Under the pieces are notes generated by a model. The model saw nothing but the letters and a program-made list of their open reading frames with translations, had not been told where the DNA came from and searched no databases. A stretch of 64,000 bases of DNA, from positions 2,057,501-2,121,500 of the forward strand of contig JABMCL010002073.1 of assembly GCA_018857735.1 (NCBI GenBank). Direction: 5' to 3'. Shown piece after piece: positions 43,201 through 52,868 of this stretch. Numbering within the stretch: position 1 is the stretch's first letter; the number at the start of each line of letters is the position of its first letter. Position numbers and translations under genes: made by a program. The DNA is from Alviniconcha marisindica (lineage: Eukaryota > Mollusca > Gastropoda > Provannidae).

Positions 43201-46200
43201 CCAAGGTGTGTCAAACAGATACTGGTAGTCCCACATTTTGGTATTTCTTTGGTTGTTATCTTGTTCAGTAAAGCAGTGTGAACCAACAGACTGTTTGACA
43301 TGAATTTGCTGTTGTTGCAGTCCAGAACAATAGATTTGGCAGCCTACAGGGAAGAGTACTGGGAGAGCAATCCCAGCCCTACACAACTACAACCACAACC
43401 ACAGGTGAGCCAATTTGTTGCTTGAGTTGTGATACAGGGTCTCATTTGTTTATGAGTCTAAATGGTTTCCCTTAATGCCCAAATGTCTATTCGTGTTTCC
43501 CAAAGAAGGGAAGGCTTGACAGTGCTTGTAGAAAAAGAAGAAAATAGTAGTATATAGAAAGTGTTAAGTGCCCATACTGATTTATGGCTGTTATGTGAGC
43601 CAGTTTATTTTGTGCATTTTGTTGGTTATTAGTAAACTGTACTATGTACCATTGTGTTTCACTTGCATGTTTGATTGTACATAGTGTGTGTGTCTCAGAT
43701 GTTAATGCATTTTTAGTCAGGCACAGTGTTTATTCCTATTGATATGTCATGGGTGGTTTCTCACCCAGAACTTACCACCTGCAACTATGCTGAGACGGCA
43801 GTAATTTACAACATGAGGGTAATCTAAGTTTGCATTTTATTCCCTTGTTTATTGAGGCGGAACAACTATTTTGCATGGAAATAATGATGTAGTTGAGGAA
43901 TACATAGTTTCATGGAGTAATTCCAACAGATGAGTTGGCACGATTTCAGTTCAGGTCTGTATGGTTTCTTCTACAATGTATGAAACAGTGTAATCAGAGT
44001 TTGCACTTTGTTTATTTTGTTATTTATTTCATCATTTATTGAGCTAGCTAGTCTGTTATTGTACAAATAATTGATAGTGCATACTGGAGGAATAAATGTT
44101 TGTTGGGAGGAAAAAACAAGGCATTATTTGGGTTCAAGTCTGGGTAAGTTTGTTTTTCTTTTGTACTTTGAAAGCAAGCATTTACCTTAGCATTGTTAAA
44201 TAAGTATCATCCTTTTCACCCCTGTCTACTACTGTAATCAATAAGTAATTGAGTACTGAGCAGCTGATGTTTTGTAATTGTCCACAGCAGGAAGTGTCGG
44301 CATTACCAACCACAGTGTCCCGAACAGCCCAGATGGCACTGCAGGCAGCATTAGCCTCACCAAGTAGCACAGCAGGGAATGCAGCAGATGAGGCGGAGCC
44401 TTCAAATGCCATATCCACCTTTACACGGCCGCCAGAACCTGAGCAACCCAGTCCAAAAACAGAATCATCAACAAGGTTGGTGTGTGTTACAGTGTGTGTT
44501 GCTGTCATGCTGGTGGAAAAAGAGCTTTCAGAGAACTTTCAGAGAGAGTTGTCTTCATGGACATAGGTGTGTCTTTCTTTGTGTTGGTAAATGGCTGATG
44601 CAGATGATAACATTGTCTTCAAATGTGTCTGTGTTGGCTCAGGCATAGGTGAGAACATTATCTTCAAATGTGTATATATACTGGTGAAAAATGTGGGTAT
44701 AATACGGCAGAATTACCATCAGGCATTTGTAACAGTCCATGCATCAGATACAATTGTCTTCAGATAGTATGTAGTTTGAGTATCACTGTCAGTGTCTGAA
44801 CTACTGTCCCACTGTAACTCAGTGGCCAAACTAATGTTCTCATGTCACCATCAGTGGCTGAACTGACATCCCGGTGTGACTATCTTGTTGCTGAACTGAT
44901 GTCGCAGTGTTGTTACCAGTAGTTGAGCTATTGTCTGAGAGTCACAATCAGTAGCTGAAATGACATAATGGTGTGACTATTTGTGACAAAACTGATTCCC
45001 AATGTCACTTTGGTAGCTGAACTGCCCCAGTGTCAATATCAGTTGTTGAAGCAATGTTTCACTCTCAGTGTGACTGTCGGTGACTGAATTAATTATCCCA
45101 GTGTCATTATCAGTGGCTGACTGTCCCAGTGGTTTCCAGCCAGTCATGACCTTATTTTTGCAGTGAAGGAGCGGTGGGTGGCAGCAACCCTGTTCAAGCA
45201 CAGGGCGGACGGTTTTCCAAGTCTGCTTCAGAACGGATGTCCATGTTGCAGCAGAGGAAAGATGCTTTGCTTGAGCAAGCACGCAGGTGAGAGTTAGCCG
45301 CTGATGGCTGCAGTGCATGTTACATGAGCTGCAAAAAGGAAGGAGGAAATGGCCCGCTACAGAAAGATGTGCGTGACAAATGACTGCAGGAGGAGTGTGG
45401 TTCTCCATAAGTTCCAGAGGGTCTTTATGATCTCTCAAGGCCTGTGTGCTTTTTAGTTTTGCATGTTTTCCAGAGGTTGCCTCTGAAATGGTCCCAGTGT
45501 TTTCTGACTGACAGTGGCCCTGTCTTGTCCTTTGAAGGTAGATTGTTGACTGCTGTCTTTTTCAACACTCATTCTCCAGGTGACTGATCATGTAATGTCT
45601 TTGACTTTGTGCCCACAGGTAGAGTATTAATCTCTGCAATACCTCAGATGTCTTATCTACTTAATAATTTTCCACACTTGGATCATGTTTGCTTCTGCTT
45701 GTGTTTTAGCCACTTTTTAAGTCTGTTTCTAGAATTCTGACAATATACCACTTTTATCATGGACATATTTTTAGCGTTATTTACTGACAGAATGAGAAAA
45801 CTCCAAGTAACTTACTTCCACACCTTGAACATGTTTAGAATAGACGCTCTACATATGTCTTTGAATATGAATATTGGACATTGTCAAACACCAGACTGGA
45901 CTTCCCATTTGCCAAACTGGACTTCCCATTCCACTTTTCAGTCTTCCTAAACTTCTCAAGGTGGATAATAATTGAACATGCAAGAAATGAATCTTAGGAG
46001 TTGTTCAGCAGACATACCTTGTGACAATAGAGCTGACCTGTGTGATTTTCTGATCCAGCCTTCATTGTGCAATTACCTTCTTGCTTCCCTTAATAAACGT
46101 CAGTCATCTTGTCATGTGTCCCCTTGACAGTTCTACTTCAAATGATATGGTTCTTACGGATTGATTTCAGGCTGTGGGAAGTGGTGGGGAAATACGACTC

Positions 46201-46425
46201 AAACACGGCAGAACTGCAAATGGGGAGAGGGGTTCTCTGTTTCATGTTGACAAATAAATATGTGCTGGACATATTTTTTTCAGGAGGTACTTGAGTCGCA
46301 ATACAGAGGCTGCAGGGGATGCATCCTCCTCATCCATTTCCAGCCTTCATGATCCTCACGATGAAAGGACACGGAGACGAGAAGTCATGCTGCAAGCTAC
46401 ACAGAGACGTCTCAATAATTCTTAA
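29390..46425 (+). CDS. AMFR: AMFR/gp78, ER-membrane RING E3 ubiquitin ligase (ERAD), 15 exons
   Basis: Coding exons: 29390-29833, 32277-32369, 32627-32791, 34777-34929, 35554-35594, 36499-36631, 37441-37574, 40197-40307, 40767-40957, 42192-42304, 42904-43023, 43321-43404, 44288-44475, 45164-45286, 46284-46425. All join in frame with GT-AG ends and give 744 aa (human is about 643). Residues 1-387 hold several membrane segments and match human AMFR closely (HLKDKFWNFVFYKFIFIFGV; FGVMNVQTMEEVV). The RING-H2 has C404, C407, C419, H421, H424, C427, C438 and C441. The CUE domain (about 525-564, MMFPNFP) binds ubiquitin. The segment from about 672 (RFSKSASERMSMLQQRKDAL) matches the human UBE2G2-binding region. 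The C-terminal tail RRREVMLQATQRRL resembles the p97/VCP-binding motif. Family role: ubiquitinates misfolded and sterol-regulated ER proteins. Residues 54-108 contain an internal duplication. The 5' UTR probably has its own exon ending at 28842. Confidence 0.96.
30348..30513. mobile_element. 166-bp foldback/MITE-like element with 25-bp perfect terminal inverted repeats
   Basis: The left end 30348-30372 (TTTGCATGCTAGCACATCAC followed by TTGAT) is the exact reverse complement of the right end 30489-30513. The interior is AT-rich and also partly palindromic: AATTCTGTAATA and TATTACAGAATT face each other in the middle. There is no coding capacity. It looks like a non-autonomous DNA transposon in AMFR intron 1. 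A target-site duplication could not be fixed with confidence. Confidence 0.8.
31196..31242. repeat. (TA)n microsatellite
   Basis: This TA run of about 46 bases lies in AMFR intron 1. Confidence 0.95.
31682..31860 (+). pseudogene. SAP-domain-like coding remnant of a mobile element
   Basis: From ATG 31682 the frame reads MEGSDSEFADFTGPTLKAFL, then EAHSQNVSGNK, Gln, stop, LVARAIGCPK. This follows the SAP motif pattern (LKxFL...SGxKxxLVxR) found in many transposon-linked proteins of invertebrates. The in-frame TAA falls inside the motif, so it is broken. About 100 bases further on, a minus-strand frame starts at 31966 (MEAEPSIAKQYKCHHCCSCK) and runs towards it. Confidence 0.5.
33392..33640 (+). 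pseudogene. THAP zinc-finger domain remnant of a mobile element
   Basis: From ATG 33392 the frame reads MPAYCVAANCNN, then MHELPCNRPAVR, stop (TGA 33488-33490), then in the same frame KWIKFIQFKRADFLAAPHHA, HLCSEHFSECDF. The spacing C-x4-C ... C-x2-H, with the KW and F positions between, fits the THAP DNA-binding finger known from P-element- and Kolobok-type transposases and THAP proteins. A single TGA breaks it, possibly from CGA. Upstream lie GTCACGTGAC (33286-33295) and TGACGTCA. It lies in AMFR intron 3. Confidence 0.6.
33544..33747 (-). pseudogene. N-terminal remnant of a P2X7-like/transposon-linked protein, antisense to the THAP remnant
   Basis: The minus-strand frame from ATG 33747 reads MATSSSEDETDTLPERPTRI, then QPYQFEPVRQDFE. 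An acidic Ser-rich start followed by (I/R)xPYxFEP is seen in many animal proteins with a P2X7-type C-terminal region, often repeat-linked. The frame runs into sequence antisense to the THAP remnant and loses similarity there. An inverted repeat of 12 bp (33587-33598 with 33607-33618) sits in the overlap. The assignment is tentative. Confidence 0.35.
34930..36498 (+). other. AMFR introns 4 and 5 with one copy of a dispersed repeat
   Basis: Apart from the 41-base exon 5 (35554-35594), this stretch is intronic. It includes a short (GT)n run near 35625 and a dispersed repeat at about 35800-36110 that is shared with 41340-41570. Confidence 0.7.
35800..36110 (+). repeat. Dispersed repeat copy 1 (pair with 41340-41570)
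   Basis: The ordered landmarks CACACCTGTAC, TTCAGTAATGGAGTTTGTCA, AATCCT, CAAACATTTTG and CAGTGTTCTGGCTAGAGACT recur in the same order and orientation at 41340-41570. The copies are diverged, with indels. No coding frame is seen. This is probably an old SINE or LINE fragment. Confidence 0.65.
37586..38235 (+). repeat. Tandem repeat, unit about 195-200 bp, about 3.5 copies
   Basis: Copies at 37761-37955 and 37956-38156 share GGTTGCTTTCTAAAG, CATGTTACAC, GTGGCATGTGTGCCT, GAGTTAGACTTGCTGTGCTG and ACAA..ATGC. Partial copies flank them on both sides. The array starts right after AMFR exon 7. Confidence 0.8.
38440..39515 (+). repeat. Minisatellite, 82-bp unit, about 13 copies
   Basis: The unit contains CTTCCCATCCCCACCTCTTC, TTGTGTCTGCTGTCCTGCCA and TATTACTTCCCACACCTCCA. 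Most copies are nearly identical, some lacking the AGACCTA segment. Overlapping artificial open frames of 60-97 codons appear on both strands every 82 bases. It lies in AMFR intron 7. Confidence 0.97.
39588..39650 (-). mobile_element. Retroposon 3' tail, reverse orientation
   Basis: The reverse complement reads GGTTGACTGGGCATAAAACA next to ACTTACTTACTT repeats, matching the tail motif at 15009 and others. It lies directly downstream of the 82-bp minisatellite in AMFR intron 7. Confidence 0.45.
41094..41310 (+). repeat. Tandem repeat, about 32-bp unit, about six copies
   Basis: The unit is approximately GTGAATAGAGTGGTCCTTCC followed by TGTCTTACACAA. It lies in AMFR intron 9. Confidence 0.9.
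41340..41570 (+). repeat. Dispersed repeat copy 2 (pair with 35800-36110)
   Basis: This segment shares CACACCTGTACAC, TTTAGTGATGGAGTTTGTCA, GGAATCCTGACTTAA, CAAACATTTTG and CAGTGTTTTGGCCAGAGACA with 35800-36110 in the same order. It lies in AMFR intron 9. Confidence 0.65.
41665..41945 (+). repeat. Tandem repeat, 29-30-bp unit, about ten copies
   Basis: The unit is approximately ACCTTCTGGTTATCAGCTTG followed by TTCCACAGT, with point differences between copies. It lies in AMFR intron 9. Confidence 0.9.
44770..45135 (+). repeat. Degenerate tandem repeat, about 33-bp unit, about ten copies
   Basis: Diverged copies of CAGTGTCACTATCAGTGGCT followed by GAACTGATGTCC recur without gaps. It lies in AMFR intron 13 and ends near the acceptor of exon 14. 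Confidence 0.75.
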
Positions 46426-46765
46426 ATGTAGCAGTGTGCTACTTACCTGTTTGTGTTACTTGAATAATGTTTCTTCTTGTAAATAGTGTACAATAAATAC
46501 AGTGCAGGAAAGTTTCTTTAGGTTTTGTTGTATGATATCCATCGATATTGTAGCATGGTAAGATTACCATGTTGCAAGCTACACAGAGGCATCTCAGTGA
46601 TTCATAAATGTAGCACAGTGTGCTACTTACCTATTTGTGTTACTTGAATAATGTTTGTTACTGTAAATAGTGTACAATAACTACAATGCAGAAGAGTGTC
46701 TTTAGGTTTTGTTGTATAATATTCATTGCTGTTGTATGTATTAAACTGTAAGATTACCATTAGCA
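46390..46765 (+). repeat. Tandem duplication of the end of AMFR exon 15 and its 3' UTR, two copies of about 180 bp
   Basis: 46390-46567 and 46571-46758 share TGCAAGCTACACAGAG, ATGTAGCA...GTGTGCTACTTACC, TTACTTGAATAATGTTT and TTTAGGTTTTGTTGTAT. The second copy still reads LQATQRHLSDS-stop in the exon frame but lies after the real stop codon, and its AATAAA has become AATAAC. Confidence 0.9.
46492..46497 (+). terminator. Polyadenylation signal of AMFR
   Basis: AATAAA lies 67 bases after the AMFR stop codon in the sense orientation, a typical distance. A second copy of the surrounding sequence has AATAAC at the matching place. Confidence 0.65.
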
Positions 46766-49700
46766 AAGTTGTGCAGGTTGTCTAGTCTTGTCAGTGGTGT
46801 GGCAGTTTGGTATGAATGGATCATAGGTGATCTCTTTCTTTTTTCTCTCCCTCTGAGCTTCCAAACTCATCAATTTGTTCCACATTTTTCTGAGTGTAGC
46901 AAAAATACATCTCTGGCAGTCTTTTGGAAGTATGGTTCTGTTAACCAAAGAACAATGGGGGGTGGGGGGACACAAGAAATTTTGAGAGAGAAAAGTTGAT
47001 TTTGTAGCATGCAAAAAATGTGCACTCCTGCAGTTCAGGTGACCTCATGGATTATGACAGACAGCATGCAGGTCACTTCAACATTGATGCCAGCAGTTGG
47101 CAACAGATTAGCCTTATTCCAAAATTAAAATGTCCATGGTCTGTTTTTTCCCCAGCCTTGGTAATTTTGTACAAAAGGGTGTAGTACGATATGAGCTGTG
47201 GTAGAAAATTTGGATCTTTGTCATGGTGACAGATGAAAATAACAGCTAAGAGAACCACTTAACCCTTGTGAAGCATTTTTGTATTGTAGCTCTTTGGCAC
47301 ACTTCCTCCAAACTCTGCCTTAATTGGTTACACTATTGAAGGGGCACTTCTTATTTCCATTGTTACTGTTATTTGAGCACTAATAAAAGTTTTCAGTTGT
47401 TGCAGGAATAATCAGTTATGGCAGTAGTTGGAGGAAGGATGTCATAAAACAATACCTGGAGTCTGGTTCTGTGGGTGGCGGCAGAAAGACAAGTTTTTGG
47501 TGTGGGGCTTTTTGAAGCATATTTGTTTTTACCTCTGTATGCAACAGCTAATGCTATTATACGAGTTGTACATTTAGTGTTAACACCTGTCCAATCCTTG
47601 ATCATTGTCCAGTTGACTGACTGTGTAAAGTGCTTTTTGTAAATATTTAAGAGATTTGTAAATGCATCTGATCCTATTTCTGTGTGATTTGCTAAACCTG
47701 TTCTATAACAAATAAAAACATAAAAAGACAAATCTTCTCAAAATGGGTCCTAAGTCATTGGAGCTAATGTAATGTGAGCTATTGGCAAAGGAGTAATGGA
47801 TCATGCCCTTTATATTTTTGTTTATTATCTTCTTTTTTTAATGCCATCTTGATCTGAATATTGATGGAAAAGGAGTTCTGTGTACTTTCTAGCTACAACT
47901 GATAAACATGACTTGGGGCCCATCTTGTGAGAACACATCTAAAATATTTGCAGTGGATCTTAACTTGATTGGTGTAATGTGGTTGAATAGACTTGCAACA
48001 GTTCACTTCCTTTGCAAAGGTGTAATTCATTCATTTTGATGAGACCAGAAGATATATTTTGTATCGGATATATATTATTTTTGTGTGTGATATTTTTTTA
48101 TTAAGAAAGTACCCATCATAAACTGCCATTAATAGAAGTCACATCCTGTACGTGTGTAATCAAAGCATTCGGATGTTGTTTTACATATCTTTGTGCCTGC
48201 TATAGTTTGGTTCTAGAGTAAAATCATATTTTTTATGTCATGGTGTGAGTAGTGTTTGTTTCATTTTTATATATTGCAGTACAGGTAACAGTACTGACAC
48301 TTACTAAGTTTGAAAGATAGGGATTGTGTAGCAAGTGCCGCACAATCCTAAGCCGGAGAGTCTGGTAGGATCAGACAACAAATTTGGCATGGAACCTTTG
48401 CTGCTTCTGTTGTCGATTGGTTTGCATGGGTGTCAAATGGTTTGTGCAGGTCAGTTGCAGAAATTGTTTAAGAGTGCTGGAAACGGTTTGAGACCCCATT
48501 GTAGGTCTTGGCATAGAATATAGATTGATACTAACAGTTTGTTTTATTTCGCCCGCATTTTCCAAATGGAAATAGAAAATCCCATATGTGCTGAGAACAG
48601 ATTTGTTTCAGCCCTCCCCACAGATGTTGCAGTATGGGGTTCTTGCTCAGATCAAATGAAGTTGATGGCTCAGAGTGATGTGTCCTTTTATAGCCCAATC
48701 AAATTGATTGGTGTGGAGGAAATGGTGTCTTTGCTTGCAAGTGCTGTGTGTGTGTGCGTGTGTGGTTTGCTCAATTTGTGTCAGAATGTGGCCATACTAC
48801 ACTAACTCTTGGCAACATTGGCCATTGCCTTGAACTCCTTGTCAACATTGTCTTTGAAAAATTGACTGCATTTGTAGAAAATGTATGTTGTGTTTAATTG
48901 TTCTAGCAATGCAATAGACTGATCCACTGCTTGCCTGATCTGTCACTCACACAGCACAAACAGGTGTGCCTAAGCCCATCAAATAATAATGAACAGCAAT
49001 GCGATTTCAACATGGCCCATAGGTATGGCAAACAAGCCACTTGCCAAAGGTGAAACAACACAGACATTTTCCCCAACTTCAACCAATTTCTCTACAGTAG
49101 GACTTGCCTCTAAAACATTGTTGGTATGGGGGATGCAGGTCAGACAACCCAAAGCTTTTCTGCTGACTGCACATAACAGTTGAGTAAGCCACACAAGCAG
49201 CTCAACTTTTTCATATGCTGTTCTGCTCATGATGTTAACAAATCAGTCATCTGTCACTAGCAAATGCCTAAAAATTTTACAAGCTTGCAACAATGGATTT
49301 ATGGTAAATAGAGGAAAATTGCCACTTTCATACATTTAGCAACAAGATGCAAACAGATAAGATATTTTTAGCCCCTCTTTGAAGATTATGCCAGGTCCAG
49401 AGTTTGTTGCAGTATGTTTACATGGGGCTGTTCACATGTCTCTGGTTATCATACATCAGTTCAGTGCTTGAACTAAAATGCAACACTGTCATAGTACCTT
49501 CCCATTTGTACAACTGCATTGGCTTTATAAAGCTGCAGCTGATGTACAGCAAGAGATGTTGCAAAGCATGTTTCACATTTAATGATAGCATCCTGCATTT
49601 ACAGTAACTTTGCCTTCACTTCACACATCATAGTGTATGTGTACCCTTGCATACAGAGTTTCTATTCTTTTCTCTGCGATCTTGCGGTTATATTTACAGT

Positions 49701-50509
49701 GTTCAGATTCACTTCTGGAAGCAGGCTGAACAAATGCCTAGCAGCCATGTTTACAAGCATGCCACAAGTGAAGGAAAGGGGCAAAGCCCCAAGGCTGCAA
49801 GCCAGGAAAGTGTGGTTCAGTCTTTCATACTGATGAGAAGTCATCTTTGATTTGTAATTATTATGAGCAAACAGTATCATTGTATAGTGCTGTGTCCATC
49901 AGTAAATTGTAGTTCTAGGTATGCATATTAGTATTTGAATGTAATCTTTCAAGTTTGGATGTGTCAAACTGTGTAAAATGATTGATGAGGTCTGGTATAC
50001 TGTAAACCAATTACTAATTATGTACTTTTGTAAAGTGCATTGTTATTAGTAATTTGCATAGTTTAATTAGTTATCTGACCCCCACCCAACCCCTGAGTTT
50101 TTCTCTGTTTGGAGGTTTTCTGGCTGGATTATCTTTTGTGTAGTGCAGCACAGAAACCATTAAAAATGTCTTTCACAGTTCATCATTCCTGCAGTAAATT
50201 TTGCCATAACAGGGTGAACCATATATATTCAGTGAAAGTCTAAAACCTTTTGACTGCAGTCAAAATATAAAAGATTGTGCTCAGCAGTAAAAATATTTTG
50301 TGGAATATTTCTCCTTGTGTTAACTGATGATGGTTAAAAAAGTTTTTTTATAGTGTGTAAAACAAACAAGTTTTTAAAAAATCAGCATACACAGCTTCAG
50401 CATGCAGTCTATGTTTTGTTCATTCCATCATTTTTGTGAGAGGTAAACTGCCTTTCTGTATTTCATCCAGTTATGTGTATTATTGGAGTCACTTGTCCAT
50501 GTGTGTTTG

Positions 50510-51270
50510 CCCAGATGACGTGTTCTGAACGGCTCAACCTTTTGTAACAAAACTTGGTGTGGTGGTGCACTGTCATGAACTGGAGTGCCATGCAACGACT
50601 GGTTTGCTGTCTTTTAGGGCAAGGACCCAGATTAAGCAAAATATCTTTTCTACTCTATCTTTTGGACTGCTGATCCTTTAGCAAACTGTTTGGTTGTATG
50701 TGATCAAAAGCCAGAGTGTCTTGGATCTTCGGGGTCAAGATTACACTTTCAAAGAATGCTTGTCCAGATGATAGCTTCTGAACTGCCAAAACTTTTGCAG
50801 CCAAATTTAGTATGGTGATGTATCATCATGAGCCAGTGTCATGCAAAAAGTTCATTTTGCTGTTGTCAAGGTCACAATGACGGCTCATATAATCAAAATA
50901 TGACTTCCAGCTAAAGTACTGATCCTTTTGCAACCACACTAAGTTTGGTGGTGCATCATCACACGCTGGAGTGTCTTGTAAAAAGACTCCAGATTGCTGT
51001 GTTCAAGGGCAAGGTCACAGCAGTGGAATTCATGAGTTGTTTTTATGCAAAAAGGTTGGTTTGTGATCTTCAGGATGAAGGTCACAATGAAGTCTCATAG
51101 AATTAAATGTAATTTTCTACCACATCTGCTGATCCCTTTGCAACCAAACTTAGTGTAATGGTACAGCATCTGGGAGTGTCTTGAAAAGACTGGATTGTTG
51201 TGTTCATGACCAAGATTATAGGGAATGTTTAAAATGTTACTGAACATTGGTGAGTCCTTTATTTTCTGCT
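50510..51270 (+). repeat. Degenerate satellite-like repeat
   Basis: Diverged copies of an ordered pattern recur: TGATCCTTTTGCAACCAAAC, TTAGTGTGGTGGTGCATCAT, CTGGAGTGTCTTGNAAAAGA, then TGTTCAAGGNCAAGGTCACA. Clear copies start near 50525, 50665, 50770, 50915 and 51125. No coding frame is seen. Confidence 0.6.
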
Positions 51271-52324
51271 GCTCTCTTTGCAATCAACCTAGATGTGTCA
51301 ATGTACTATCATTAATGATTAGACCAAGTACATACAAAGTAGGCACATACTGTGACTTAGAAGTATCACCAGGCACATAATTGGGGGGTATTTGACTGTG
51401 CAAGGCAACAAACTTTGTTATCTACTTATGTTTAATATAGGTTGAACAAGCTTAAATTTGTTGAGTATTAAACATGAGGAAACGTGTTTAATAAAACAAG
51501 TGAGGAACTGCTATACTAACTGCGTTTAATAAAGAAAGCACTTTTTTGAAAATGCACCTTGTCCAACAAGTTTGAAAACAAAGATAACATAAAATCATGG
51601 ATTTTTCGTAAAATGCACCACTTCCATTATTCAGGTAGGTCATTTGGATCTTCAAGGTTGATTTGTTGGAGCCACGATAGTTCAGGTGCATGTTGGGACA
51701 GTACTCAGAATACTTTTCTAAACTTGATGTAAACTTGGTCAGGCATTTATTGATTTAGAAATAAAATGCCCCGTTTTTATTTCCTGTCATGCTCTGGTTA
51801 GACAAAACACATGTTGAGAAGACTAGTTTCTTTTATGTGTGAGGGAGTTTCATTTCCTATGAAGGGGACAACTTTAGTGCAATCCAGTTAATAACTCCAC
51901 TCCAGTCATGTTTTAAAAAAAAGATGTTTGATCCTATTCAGATTGTTAAAATAAAGCATAAAAGCAACATTGAAATTAATTTTGTTCTTGTGCATTTAAT
52001 GTAAATGACTGAGTTGCGTTCCTTGTGCAAAATTTGTGATAAGCACTCACCAAGCTGCTTCAATACAAATCCTTGCAACGTTATGGTTTTACAAGATGAA
52101 AACAAAAATGGGCTCAACTTGTATCACACACATGCACGCACACACACAAATTACAAAGATCTTAAATACACTGTATTTTAATCACATTTTCACCTCTCAT
52201 TTACACCACATTCACAGCATTTCATTGGGAACACAAACATAACTGAAACGTTAGATGTCAGCTTGCGCCTCCACGACTTGTCACCTGAAACAAAAACCAG
52301 TGTTATTTCATATTTGCAGACAAA

Positions 52325-52665
52325 ACATTAACAAAATCATGAAAATAAAGAAAGAAAAAGAACTGAGTCTCACTTTCATGTACAAGATGGTTGAGGGGCT
52401 GGTGCCAGCAATGCCAGCAGAAACATTCTTGACTCCCCAAGGACACCAGATCAAATCCAGCACAGCAACAGACATTTTGTGTCCAGAAACCCAGGGGAAA
52501 ACTACATCCAAAACAACCACAGATGCTACACAGTGTCATGGTGAACAATACAAACAGTAAAACACTCTTTCTCCCGAAGAACTACCATAGCCTGGGACCA
52601 CTTGGAAAACCACCAGTCGACTAAGACCGTACAGATTCTATTTTAAGAATACTGATCAAAACAGC
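52325..52665 (+). mobile_element. Decayed non-LTR retrotransposon, C-terminal end of the reverse transcriptase protein
   Basis: The frame at 52339-52560 reads KIKKEKELSLTFMYKMVEGL, then VPAMPAETFLTPQ. Past a frameshift, 52562-52660 reads HSFSPRTTIAWDHLENHQST, then KTVQILF-stop. This is the order at the C-terminal end of many non-LTR retrotransposon proteins (LxxxYKixxGLVpaiP...NSFfPRTixxWNxL). It is 5'-truncated and frameshifted, and lies next to the last exon of DAD1. Confidence 0.75.
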
Positions 52666-52868
52666 ACTCAAGTTTTAGGTTTCTGGCATAGCTGTGATCT
52701 TGAAATTCAATCACTGTCAGTGTCACCCAAATTGATGTTCCAAACTGAGTAAAAGTGTTAAAAAAAACCCACAATATTGTATTTTGTTGCTTAGTTACAA
52801 TTGAGTTGTATTAATAATGTAATTTACTAATTACCTTTTCCTCTCTCAGGCTTTCCCATCCTCAGCAT

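Larger units (their letters stand above)
46766..52868. other. Intergenic interval between convergent AMFR and DAD1
   Basis: No gene is supported here. It is mostly unique AT-rich sequence, with AATAAA motifs on the plus strand near 47384 and 47708, a satellite-like block at 50510-51270, and a broken retrotransposon 3' end at 52325-52665. The DAD1 3' UTR occupies an unknown part of the right side. A minus-strand AATAAA lies at 51746-51751. Confidence 0.6.

Noticed and set aside
44128..44150. tRNA B box near GGGTTCAAGTCTGGG
   Set aside because: There is no A box at the right distance and no cloverleaf pairing around it.
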